DNA of 64,000 nt, taken from positions 62,512-126,511 of the forward strand of contig MKSF01000015.1 of the NCBI GenBank assembly GCA_001897155.1, given 5' to 3'. Shown in pieces: positions 53,339 to 60,910 of the stretch. The notes beneath the pieces are model-generated. The model saw only the letters and a list, made by a program, of their open reading frames with translations, was not told the origin of the DNA and ran no database searches. Position 1 is the stretch's first letter. Every line of letters begins with the position of its first letter. The translations under genes and the position numbers were made by a program. The stretch is from Bacteroidetes bacterium 47-18 (GTDB lineage: Bacteria; Bacteroidota; Bacteroidia; Chitinophagales; Chitinophagaceae).

Positions 53339-53394
53339 TTTTTTGTTATTTGATAAGCATCTTAAAGTTAAGATTTTTTGTTCTGAAATGTAAA

Positions 53395-53430
53395 AACCGT
53401 TTTCCGGCCCGGGTAGCACAGAAAACGGTT
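53395..53430 (-). terminator. Terminator after the M56 remnant
   Basis: AACCGTTTTC / GAAAACGGTT perfect stem with a 16-base loop and TTTTTA on the minus strand side. Confidence 0.75.
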
Positions 53431-53447
53431 AGATCGTGTTGTGGTTC

Positions 53448-53753
53448 TTAATTCTTGTCAGGCGCCGGTTTTATAAATGCTCCCGTCAGCCAGATGATCC
53501 ATACTATGTGTTGCGCTTTCAATGCGGATTTTTCCGCAGTGGAAGTGAGGGTATCTGTTGCTGCTGACGTTCCTGCATCCCTGGTGTTGACAGTAATATT
53601 AGTGGTCCCTATGGGAATGCCGATACCTGATAACAGTGTAAGCCACAGATATATCCTGGTCCGGGTATAGTTCTTTTCCCTGCCCAACAATACAAAATAC
53701 AATAATAGAAGCGTTCACGATATAAGGCTGGTTTTTAGAAGTAATGTCAGCAT
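53448..53753 (-). pseudogene. Remnant of a duplicated M56 (BlaR1-like) gene, N-terminal part
   Basis: An in-frame stretch of about 101 codons, homologous to the start of the intact M56 gene upstream: MLTLLLKTSLI is identical, then a TGA replaces the Trp codon. The rest (YFVLLGREKNYTRTRIYLWL and QHIVWIIWLTGAFI) follows the intact protein with a gap, ending at a stop where helix 3 should begin. The 64 bp before the start (53725-53788) copy the end of the blaI gene. The gene is therefore a decayed tandem duplicate. Confidence 0.8.
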
Positions 53754-53788
53754 ATTATTTCTTTTTAAGTTGCTCTAATTGTTGCATC
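53725..53788 (-). repeat. Duplicated blaI end / M56 start segment
   Basis: 64 bp with high similarity to 55198-55261 (encoding the end of BlaI, MQQLEQLKKK, the stop and the first 11 codons of M56). It marks the junction of the tandem duplication. Confidence 0.8.
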
Positions 53789-53804
53789 GGGGTATAATAC
53801 AGGT

Positions 53805-55226
53805 TTAATCTTTGGATGGCGGTGTGCTTATAAGGCGTCCCTTCATCGGTTGGTATTCTCTCAACCCTGCTACTGCTGCGCTGACGGTGTAGACATTGTC
53901 TAATTGCAGGTTTGCAGGATTGATAAGCTTTCTGTCCTTTAATATCTTATCTACTGTTGTATTGACGTCCGGGAACCTGTTAGTGCCGCTGATAGTAGTG
54001 TCTGTTATGCTTACTCCCAGTGTTTTGACATCATAATACAGGATATCACCCTGCTCATTAAGGGTGAGGTTTTCGAGAGATATTGTTGCGATCTTTTGCG
54101 GAAACAATGCTATATTGGCTTCAATAGCACTGACTATATTCTCCGTAAGGGTTTCCAGGTTCTTGTTTTGGAATTCATACTGCATAGTATTGCTGATCCG
54201 GCTGAGGCCTTCTTTTACCTCCTGCCCGTTGTACCTGACAATTCTTTCGAACGTCGGCATTGCATAATCCTTTTTTTCATCCGGCGGAGGATCTGCCCAG
54301 GTAAAAGTGTTGCCTCTGAAGGTGGTCGTATTACCGTCCCTGACTCTTTCATCATTGGGTTTGTCTGCGCTCATGAAGATAAATGACAGGGTAAGGACCG
54401 GAAGGGAAAACAAGTATTTCCAGGGTTGAGACTTTCTGTTGGAGGTTAGCATAGCGATTCTTTTTTTAAGTGGTGAATAATAAAATGTATTGGTAAGTGC
54501 AGGTTGCGGCTGGGCAATGACCTGTGTGACTAATAATTTTCCGTAAGTATACCCGTACTGTTGCTTTAAGCATTCATCCACCTGGTATTCGTGCTGCAGC
54601 TTTAGCTGGTGTTGTAGAATATGATATAAAGGGTGGAACCAGAAGATGATCTTACCTGTGGCGAGGACTATATTATCTATAGCATGGCGGAACAGATGAT
54701 GATACCGTTCGTGCTGTAAGATCATATGCAGCTCTGCATCGGGATATGCTTTTTGCGGGATAAAGATGGTGCGTCCGAAAGAAAAGGGTTGCGTTACAGA
54801 GGTATGTGTATAATAGTCGGCGACAGAATGGCGGACAAGGCGGCTTTGCGCTTTCAGCCGGTAGAGGCAGATCATGCTTTTAAGGAGCAGGCATAGTTGT
54901 ATTCCTGCACCTGCCAGCCAGGTGATCCATACTATTTTGTGCCATCCCCAGGTGGCTGTTTCATTATTTGCAGCGGGGCCTCCCGGCATTGCGGGGGACG
55001 CTAGATCAGCGGGATTGAAGTTGATATTGGCTGGTACACCGGTTGCAGTGGCAGGTTCCCAGAACTCAAAATAGGAGGCCCCTACGGGAAGGCATATACC
55101 TGATAGCAGCGTAAGCCAAAGATATATCCTGGCCTGGGTATAGCTTTTTTCTTTGCTTAATAATCCAAAATATAATAAAAGTAGCAGACCCCATATCAGG
55201 CTGGTCTTTAGAAGTAATGTCAGCAT
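53805..55226 (-). CDS. M56-family metallopeptidase sensor (BlaR1-like)
   Basis: A 473-residue inner-membrane protein. Helices lie at about 4-24, 34-54 and 98-118, and the zinc site HERYH (HExxH) is in MILQHERYHHLFRHAID. A further helix at about 270-290 (YLFSLPVLTLSFIFMSA) leads to a periplasmic C-terminal domain of about 180 residues. As in BlaR1, a signal would activate cytoplasmic cleavage of the BlaI repressor encoded just upstream (1 bp gap). The C-terminal part is not a penicillin-binding domain, so the signal is unknown. Two related pieces lie downstream. Confidence 0.9.
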   Translation of the reverse strand: MLTLLLKTSLIWGLLLLLYFGLLSKEKSYTQARIYLWLTLLSGICLPVGASYFEFWEPATATGVPANINFNPADLASPAMPGGPAANNETATWGWHKIVWITWLAGAGIQLCLLLKSMICLYRLKAQSRLVRHSVADYYTHTSVTQPFSFGRTIFIPQKAYPDAELHMILQHERYHHLFRHAIDNIVLATGKIIFWFHPLYHILQHQLKLQHEYQVDECLKQQYGYTYGKLLVTQVIAQPQPALTNTFYYSPLKKRIAMLTSNRKSQPWKYLFSLPVLTLSFIFMSADKPNDERVRDGNTTTFRGNTFTWADPPPDEKKDYAMPTFERIVRYNGQEVKEGLSRISNTMQYEFQNKNLETLTENIVSAIEANIALFPQKIATISLENLTLNEQGDILYYDVKTLGVSITDTTISGTNRFPDVNTTVDKILKDRKLINPANLQLDNVYTVSAAVAGLREYQPMKGRLISTPPSKD

Positions 55227-55227
55227 A

Positions 55228-55593
55228 TTATTTCTTTTTAAGTTGTTCCAATTGTTGCATCAGGGCATCTATCTCTTTTGGCTTCAGCGCCTTTTCTTTT
55301 ACCAGGAAGGACGCTAGTTCCGTCGCTGAACTGTTGAAAAAATTGCTGAACCAGTTTTTAAAACCGGCTTGTGCATATTGCTCTTTAGAGATGACAGGAT
55401 AGTATTCATAGGTCCTTCCATAGGCCTTATGGTTTACAAATCCCTTTTTCTCCAGGATACGTACTACGCTGGATACAGTGCTGTGCGGGGTGTCCGGCTC
55501 TGCCAGGTCCTGTATAATATCGCTGACCAGGCACTTTCCTAATTTCCAGATAATGTGCATGATCTCTTCTTCTGTTTTTGTAAGCTGTATCAT
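55228..55593 (-). CDS. BlaI/MecI/CopY-family repressor
   Basis: A 121-residue winged-helix repressor: LTKTEEEIMHIIWKLGKCLV, TPHSTVSSVVRILEKKGFVN (recognition helix) and HKAYGRTYEYYPVISKEQYA, with a C-terminal dimerisation part ending QQLEQLKKK. It forms an operon with the M56 protein, which should inactivate it by proteolysis. Two palindromes lie just before its start codon and are likely operators. Family members also regulate copper or efflux genes, but no such gene is adjacent. Confidence 0.92.
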   Translation of the reverse strand: MIQLTKTEEEIMHIIWKLGKCLVSDIIQDLAEPDTPHSTVSSVVRILEKKGFVNHKAYGRTYEYYPVISKEQYAQAGFKNWFSNFFNSSATELASFLVKEKALKPKEIDALMQQLEQLKKK

Positions 55594-55612
55594 AACTTGT
55601 TTTTGTATTTTA

Positions 55613-55630
55613 TAACGTAAAAATACGTTA
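55613..55630. promoter_or_regulatory. Palindromic operator before blaI
   Basis: TAACGTA-AAAA-TACGTTA, a perfect inverted repeat 20 bp before the blaI start codon. Confidence 0.55.
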
Positions 55631-55634
55631 TGTG

Positions 55635-55647
55635 TTGTATTTTACAA
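55635..55647. promoter_or_regulatory. Second palindrome before blaI
   Basis: TTGTA-TTT-TACAA, similar to the TACA/TGTA half-sites known for BlaI/MecI-type repressors, and a related TTGTA-TTT-TATAA overlaps 55603-55615. Confidence 0.5.
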
Positions 55648-55799
55648 ATAAATAGCGATTTTTTATTTATAGCACACGGTTAAGTCTTCCTGTGACCCTT
55701 ACCTCCGTATGGCACACCTGCTGTTATTTTGACGGAATTACAACAAATATCTATAAGGATAACGCTTAACTTTGGAGCGTTTTATCAATAGTATCAGTT

Positions 55800-57095
55800 A
55801 TGTACAATTATATTACCGCGGAAGAAGCTGCACTCTTTGTGCAGAGCGGTCAGCGGGTTTTCATACACGGAAGTGCCGCCACGCCTTTACATATCGTCAA
55901 TGTATTGTTTGACAGGGCGGCCTCCCTGGAGCAGGTTGAGCTGGTTTCTATCTCTACCTTCGGGGACCTGCAATGGCATAAGCCCGGGGTAAAGGATGCC
56001 TTTTTTATGAATTCCCTGTTTGTCTCTGCCAATGTAAGGGAATGGGTGAACAGCGGCCGGGGCGATTATGTGCCTGTATTCCTGAGCGAGATCCCGCGCC
56101 TGTTCAGCAGCGGCGCCCTGCCGCTGGATGTGGCCATCCTGCAGGTGTCGCCGCCGGATGAGCATGGCTATTGCAGCCTGGGTACCTCTATAGACGCTGC
56201 CTGGGCTGCGGCCCGGTATGCGAAAGTGCTGCTGGCGCAGGTAAATCCTAAAATGCCGAGGACCTTTGGCGATGCCAATATCCATTACACCCGCTTTGCC
56301 GCGATGGTATGGCATGAATCGGAGTTGCCGTCCCTGGACTATAGCGCCAAATCCAATGACGTGATCCGGAAGATAGGCGCTAACGTAGCTTCGCTGATAG
56401 AGGATGGCTCTACGCTCCAGGCGGGTATCGGCGCTATTCCCGATGCGGTGCTGAGCTGCCTGGGAGACCACAGGGACCTGGGGCTGCATACCGAAATGTT
56501 CTCAGACGGTGTGATCACATTAATGGAGCAGGGAGTCATCAATAATAAGTATAAAAAAGTACGGCCAGGCAAGACGGTGACCTCCTTTGCTGCCGGTACC
56601 AGGAAGCTGTATGATTTCCTGAATAACAATACGTCCATTGAATTCCTGGATGTATCTTATGTCAATGATCCGACCGTTATCCTTAAGAACCCGAAGGTGG
56701 TAGCCATCAACAGCGCGCTGGAAGTGGACCTTACCGGCCAGATATGTGCGGATTCCATAGGCACTTACCAGTATTCAGGCATAGGAGGACAGATGGATTT
56801 TATGAGAGGGGCCGCGTTATCGGACGGAGGGAAGCCGATCATTGCCATACCGTCTGTTACTTCCAAAGGTGTTTCCCGTATCACACCGGTTCTGAACAAC
56901 GGCGCAGGGGTGGTCACTACGAGGGGTCACGCGCATTATATCGTAACGGAATACGGTACGGTGAATCTTTTCGGTAAGAACCTGGAGCAGCGATCGGAAT
57001 TGCTGATATCCATTGCGCACCCGGATCACAGGGAGCTGCTGGCCATCGCGCACTTTGAAAGATTCAAGCGGCAGGCAAAGATAAAAGCGCATTAA
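55800..57095 (+). CDS. Acetyl-CoA hydrolase/CoA-transferase family protein
   Basis: A 431-residue class I-type CoA-transferase of the 4-hydroxybutyrate/acetate CoA-transferase group. Visible motifs: GIHGSAATP-like VFIHGSAATPLHIVNVLF, the glycine loop GIGAIPDAVLSCLG, the catalytic Glu in NSALEVDLTGQICADS, and GGQMDFMRGAALSDGGKPII. It moves CoA between short-chain carboxylates, for example acetate or 4-hydroxybutyrate; the true substrate is not clear. It is cytoplasmic and monocistronic, with a terminator shared with the convergent DUF3810 gene. Confidence 0.88.
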   Translation: MYNYITAEEAALFVQSGQRVFIHGSAATPLHIVNVLFDRAASLEQVELVSISTFGDLQWHKPGVKDAFFMNSLFVSANVREWVNSGRGDYVPVFLSEIPRLFSSGALPLDVAILQVSPPDEHGYCSLGTSIDAAWAAARYAKVLLAQVNPKMPRTFGDANIHYTRFAAMVWHESELPSLDYSAKSNDVIRKIGANVASLIEDGSTLQAGIGAIPDAVLSCLGDHRDLGLHTEMFSDGVITLMEQGVINNKYKKVRPGKTVTSFAAGTRKLYDFLNNNTSIEFLDVSYVNDPTVILKNPKVVAINSALEVDLTGQICADSIGTYQYSGIGGQMDFMRGAALSDGGKPIIAIPSVTSKGVSRITPVLNNGAGVVTTRGHAHYIVTEYGTVNLFGKNLEQRSELLISIAHPDHRELLAIAHFERFKRQAKIKAH

Positions 57096-57142
57096 GACAG
57101 CAGTGACGCTTTAAAGGAGGCTGTCTGGAACGCCTTTCGTAT

Positions 57143-57180
57143 GTCACATTGAGCCTGTCGAGTCACATTGAGCCTGTCGA
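57143..57180 (+). repeat. Two tandem 19-bp repeats
   Basis: GTCACATTGAGCCTGTCGA occurs twice without a gap, followed by AATGTGC. The unit CACATT...AATGTG forms a small inverted repeat, as in extragenic palindromes. Located between the CoA-transferase stop and the shared terminator. Confidence 0.85.
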
Positions 57181-57198
57181 AATGTGCTATGTATAAAT

Positions 57199-57247
57199 AA
57201 ACAACCCTGTTCATGTCCCGGCTTTGCTCCATATGACAGGGTTGTTT
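57199..57247. terminator. Bidirectional terminator between convergent genes
   Basis: AAACAACCCTGT / ACAGGGTTGTTT, a perfect 12-bp stem with a 25-base loop, between the CoA-transferase and DUF3810 genes. Confidence 0.75.
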
Positions 57248-57267
57248 ACTTTTCAGGCAGCCTCATT

Positions 57268-58413
57268 TTAATATTCGAGTATATCTTCTATGCCCAGGTT
57301 ATTCTTGTAATACAGCATCACCTTATAGGTCATCATATTGTAGCTTTTCAGACCTTCGTTCTGGCCGAAGAACCGCAGGTAGCTGTCGTAAAATCCCATG
57401 GAATAGTTTCGTAGCGGGCTTCTGTACCTCCGGCGGTGCGCTTCCATCTCATCCATGACCTCCCTGATCTCATTGGCGATCTTATGCCCGGAGTAATCTT
57501 TGAAAGCGGCTGAGTCTACGCGTTTCAGGTCGCCCAGCACATACAGGAACAGGTCGAACCGGGCAGAAAGCCTGAATATTTCATTGTCCGACGCTGCACA
57601 GAGCACATACGCTACAAAATTCGCGTCCGTTTCAGAGGCGATCCCTTTCTGGTGGGCCATTTCATGCATAAAGACAAAAGGCCGGAAAATATAGAAGAGA
57701 TCACCGGAATAATGCACCTCACCCGAAAAGGGAACGAAATAGCCCTGTATGCCCAGCTCCTGCAGGTACCTGCCCAGGGAGGATTTCTTCAGGGGGCTGA
57801 TAATGGTGCTGCCGCCCAATATACGCTGGAAATAGCGGTAGGCCTGCTGGTTGATCTCCTGCTCGTCAAAGGCATCCCTGTCGTGGATGTGGTGAAGCGT
57901 TGTAAGCAGTTGCTGCTGTAAGGTATCCAGCACATTGATCAGCTCTTCCCCGTTCCAGTTATACACCACTCTTTTTCTGCCTGCCGCCTCATCATATACA
58001 ATATAATTCTTGTACAGGTCATACAGGAGCGGCTGACGGGTATAATTCATTCCCCAGCTAAACACGAAAACGGCATAAATGACAACGCTCCATCGTAATA
58101 CCCTGACCAGCTCCCTGGCAAGATACGTAAAGTCCCGGAAGCGGACGCTGAAGAGCGCCGACCGGCATAAGCGGGAAATGGCAATGATGCTTGTCAGCAA
58201 CAGCATGATATACATCAGGTCGCCCACGCTGAAAGGAAGCTCGGAGAACAGGAAAACCCTCAGGCGCTGTATGGGATAATATACCAGGTTCATATAGCCT
58301 ATACGGGCCCATTCCCAGTGCTTGATGAGCTTTTCCAGCCCGAATATGACCACAAAGGCCGCTACGGTTTTGACTAACCGTGAGATGATGATATTTTTTG
58401 TAGGTTCCGGCAT
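57268..58413 (-). CDS. DUF3810 membrane metalloprotease-like protein
   Basis: A 381-residue membrane protein with three or four hydrophobic helices (about 10-25, 58-80, 100-120). The central part shows SGEVHYSGDLFYIFRPFVFM followed by HEMAHQKGIASETDANFVAY, an HExxH-type zinc site with a downstream Glu, typical of DUF3810. A C-terminal helical region follows (LSARFDLFLYVLGDLKRVDS). The likely role is membrane-associated proteolysis; substrate unknown. It is the last of a series of minus-strand genes starting with der. Confidence 0.85.
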   Translation of the reverse strand: MPEPTKNIIISRLVKTVAAFVVIFGLEKLIKHWEWARIGYMNLVYYPIQRLRVFLFSELPFSVGDLMYIMLLLTSIIAISRLCRSALFSVRFRDFTYLARELVRVLRWSVVIYAVFVFSWGMNYTRQPLLYDLYKNYIVYDEAAGRKRVVYNWNGEELINVLDTLQQQLLTTLHHIHDRDAFDEQEINQQAYRYFQRILGGSTIISPLKKSSLGRYLQELGIQGYFVPFSGEVHYSGDLFYIFRPFVFMHEMAHQKGIASETDANFVAYVLCAASDNEIFRLSARFDLFLYVLGDLKRVDSAAFKDYSGHKIANEIREVMDEMEAHRRRYRSPLRNYSMGFYDSYLRFFGQNEGLKSYNMMTYKVMLYYKNNLGIEDILEY

Positions 58414-58483
58414 AAAAAATGACTACTCAAATTTAAGTAGTCATTGCTAAGATAAGGCACGAAAGCGGTTATTTCTTTCTGAA
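58413..58483. repeat. Direct repeat flanking two small genes, left copy
   Basis: AAAAAATGACTACT with its hairpin partner and ACGAAAGCGGTTATTTCTTT (58459 on) also occur at 59233-59303, where the last part is the 3' end of der. It looks like a duplication of the terminator and der end. Confidence 0.75.
58418..58445. terminator. Hairpin between the small genes and DUF3810
   Basis: AATGACTACT / AGTAGTCATT with an 8-base loop. Part of the repeated segment. Confidence 0.6.
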
Positions 58484-58499
58484 AAATAAAGTAAACAGG

Positions 58500-58820
58500 T
58501 TATAAGTCTTTCATGCGTTGCCGGATATAGCCTATAATACTCACACCCTGCTTTTTTAAAATGGTCTGTTCTACTGCTTCATTATTGTTTGTCTGCATGG
58601 TATCAAGTATACAGGACGTATTGACTATTCTTACCTGATATTTTTCTAAAAGCTCCTGCGCAATGTTGGGGTTAAGGATAGCTATTCCGTAAAAGTAGTA
58701 TTCGAGTGTATCTGCTGTTGCGGGTGCAGGATGAATAGCAGGCATACCCTGTGGCGGGGACTGCTTGCAGGAAAAAAGCAGGAAAAGTACCCCAGCGTAT
58801 AAGAATGGTATCTTTTGCAT
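58500..58820 (-). CDS. Small lipoprotein of unknown function
   Basis: A 106-residue protein: lipobox in PFLYAGVLFLLFSCKQS (acylated Cys about 18), a Pro/Ala linker, and a mature domain LEYYFYGIAILNPNIAQELL followed by KYQVRIVNTSCILDTMQTNN. No family is recognised. It lies between two direct repeats, downstream of another small exported protein, and may have been inserted between der and DUF3810. Confidence 0.65.
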   Translation of the reverse strand: MQKIPFLYAGVLFLLFSCKQSPPQGMPAIHPAPATADTLEYYFYGIAILNPNIAQELLEKYQVRIVNTSCILDTMQTNNNEAVEQTILKKQGVSIIGYIRQRMKDL

Positions 58821-58848
58821 AAGATTTTTAGTAAGGTAGCAAACAATA

Positions 58849-59216
58849 TTATAATATAGGAATATTATAAATATAGCAGGCAGCCAAGTTTATTTTTTTG
58901 TTTTTTCTGATTATTTTCTTCATTTCATGTATATAAGTGTAAATCCCATGATATTGCAACGGTACGCCTCTTAGGTCAAGAACATTATCACTTCTTCTAT
59001 AATTCTCCCATTGCATAACTAATTGGAATTCCGGGATGTCATCTAAAGGATATCCCATTATAAGCAATTCATCAACAATTAATAAATACTCTTCATAGGT
59101 CAAAAGAGAGTAATCTTCAATGATAGTTTCTTCGGTGTCATTATCAGATATTGTATTAGCAAAAACGGGATGTTAAGGCCTAATACGCTAACTAGTACAA
59201 AACTTCTTTTTAACAT
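58849..59216 (-). pseudogene. Small exported protein gene with a frameshift
   Basis: An ATG (59216) opens MLKRSFVLVSVLGLNIPF, a signal peptide, but the frame then drifts. In another frame the sequence reads PVFANTISDNDTEETIIEDY and continues to TYEEYLLIVDELLIMGYPLD, then a further 60 residues to the stop. The downstream frame itself starts only with TTG. A one-base indel near 59168-59175 (the run CCCGTTTTTG) would join them into a protein of about 121 residues. Function unknown. Confidence 0.6.
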
Positions 59217-59232
59217 GATTAAGTGTTTTTTA

Positions 59233-59303
59233 CAAAAAAATGACTACTTATAAGTAAGTAGCCATTTTTATATACTGAACGAAAGCGGTTATTTCTTTCT
59301 GAA
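59233..59303. repeat. Direct repeat flanking two small genes, right copy
   Basis: Contains AATGACTACTTA / TAAGTAGCCATT hairpin (terminator of der) and the end of the der reading frame. Partner of 58413-58483. Confidence 0.7.
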
Positions 59304-60665
59304 GAAGATCTTAATAGGTACGCCGCTGAAATTGAAATGCTGGCGAAGCTTGTTTTCCAGGAAGTTCTTATACGGCTGCTTGATATCGTCCGGGTGATTG
59401 GAATAAAAAGCGAATACCGGCGTATGGGTAGGCAGCTGCATCACGAATTTTATCCTTACCGAATAGCCGCGTACGATAGGCGGGGTATAGCGTTCTATCT
59501 CTTTCAGCATGACCTCGTTGAGCTCGGAGGTAGGAATACGCAGTCTCCTGTTCTCATATACTTCCAGCGCCTTTTCCATTGCCTGGAAGATCCTGGTCTT
59601 CTCGGTAGCGGAGGTAAAGGTCACCGAAACGTCTGTAAAAGGCTTCAGCTTCTCTTTTAATTCTCTTTCATAATCCCTGGCGGAATTGGTGGTCTTGCCT
59701 TCTACCAGGTCCCATTTATTGACCAGGATCAGCAGACCCTTACCTTTCCTGGCAGCCAGGGAGAAGATATTGATGTCCTGCGCAGTCAGTCCTCTGGTGG
59801 CGTCCACGAGCAGCATACAGACGTCCGCGTCGTCCATCGCCTTGATGGCGCGGATGACGGAATAGAACTCCAGGTCTTCCGATACATTTTTCTTTTTACG
59901 CAGACCGGCGGTATCTATTAGGATGAACTCCTTGCCGAACTGCTTGTAATGGGTATGCACGCTATCCCTGGTCGTTCCCGCAATATCGGACACGATGCTT
60001 CTTTCTTCACCTATCATGGCATTCAGGAGCGTGGACTTCCCGGCGTTGGGCTGACCGATGATGGCAATTTTGGGGATCGGGTTTTTCTCCCGCTCCATTT
60101 CTATGATATTCCCGTCCTCGTCTTCCACTTTGATGATCTCCACATCCTGCGGCGGCAGGGACCTGCCTTCGGGGATCATAGAGGTGATCAGGTCCAGCAT
60201 ATCTCCGGTACCGGACCCGGAAATGGACGATACGAAAGCGTAATGTTCAAACCCGAAAATATAGAACTCGGTAGCATCCAGCATCCGGTCTCCGTTATCC
60301 ACCTTATTCACCACTACGATGACAGGCTTTTTGCTGCGGCGCAATACCTGCGCCATAGCGTCATCCAGGTCTGTTACGCCCGCGGTCACATCCACGATGA
60401 ACAGCAATACATCCGCTTCTTCAATAGCGATCATCACCTGCTTATTGATCTCTTTTTCAAAGATGTCATCGGACTGCGATACGAATCCTCCCGTATCTAT
60501 AACGTTGAATGCTTTCCCGTTCCAGTCTGCAATACCATATTGCCTGTCCCTTGTCACTCCGCTGAAATCATCTACAATCGCTTTCTTTTCTTCAAGCAAC
60601 CTATTGAACAGTGTAGATTTCCCTACGTTGGGTCTACCGACAATAGCAACTGTAAATCCGGCCAT
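59289..60665 (-). CDS. der: Ribosome biogenesis GTPase Der (EngA)
   Basis: A 458-residue protein with two GTPase domains and a KH-like C-terminus. First domain: GRPNVGKSTLFNRL, DFSGVTRDRQYG, DTGG and NKVDNGD. Second domain: GQPNAGKSTLLNAM, DIAGTTRDSVHT, DTAG and NKWDLVEG. The last 110 residues (VRGYSVRIKFVMQLPTHTPV) are the KH domain, ending in FFRKK. Der acts in late 50S assembly. The ATG at MAGFTVAIVGRPN is chosen; an extension of 26 residues in the same frame is A+T rich and unlikely. Confidence 0.96.
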   Translation of the reverse strand: MAGFTVAIVGRPNVGKSTLFNRLLEEKKAIVDDFSGVTRDRQYGIADWNGKAFNVIDTGGFVSQSDDIFEKEINKQVMIAIEEADVLLFIVDVTAGVTDLDDAMAQVLRRSKKPVIVVVNKVDNGDRMLDATEFYIFGFEHYAFVSSISGSGTGDMLDLITSMIPEGRSLPPQDVEIIKVEDEDGNIIEMEREKNPIPKIAIIGQPNAGKSTLLNAMIGEERSIVSDIAGTTRDSVHTHYKQFGKEFILIDTAGLRKKKNVSEDLEFYSVIRAIKAMDDADVCMLLVDATRGLTAQDINIFSLAARKGKGLLILVNKWDLVEGKTTNSARDYERELKEKLKPFTDVSVTFTSATEKTRIFQAMEKALEVYENRRLRIPTSELNEVMLKEIERYTPPIVRGYSVRIKFVMQLPTHTPVFAFYSNHPDDIKQPYKNFLENKLRQHFNFSGVPIKIFFRKK

Positions 60666-60787
60666 AAAAAATAATTTGTTTTGAGATGCAAAGTTAGACA
60701 ATATAATTAGCTTTAGTACTAAAGAAATGCTATTAATCGGCACCGTTCCGTAATAGATATGTATATTTGGGAACCAAGTAAGGAGAT

Positions 60788-60910
60788 ATGGAGCATAAAA
60801 ATACAGAGCGTATCAGGTGGAAAATATGGTATGTGGCGCTGCTGATCTGGCTGATCGTCATGATCATCTGCTCTTTCCTTTTTACACTTAAATGGAATGT
60901 GGCATTATGA
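60788..60910 (+). CDS. 40-residue single-helix membrane peptide coupled to the symporter
   Basis: MEHKNTERIRWKIWYVALLI starts a basic head and one transmembrane helix (about 14-34), with a short end FTLKWNVAL. AAGGAG lies directly before the ATG, though at short distance. Its stop overlaps the symporter ATG (ATGA), so the symporter is translated by coupling. By position it resembles small subunits found with SSS-family transporters, but the sequence is not recognised. It is too short for usual gene finders. Confidence 0.7.
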   Translation: MEHKNTERIRWKIWYVALLIWLIVMIICSFLFTLKWNVAL

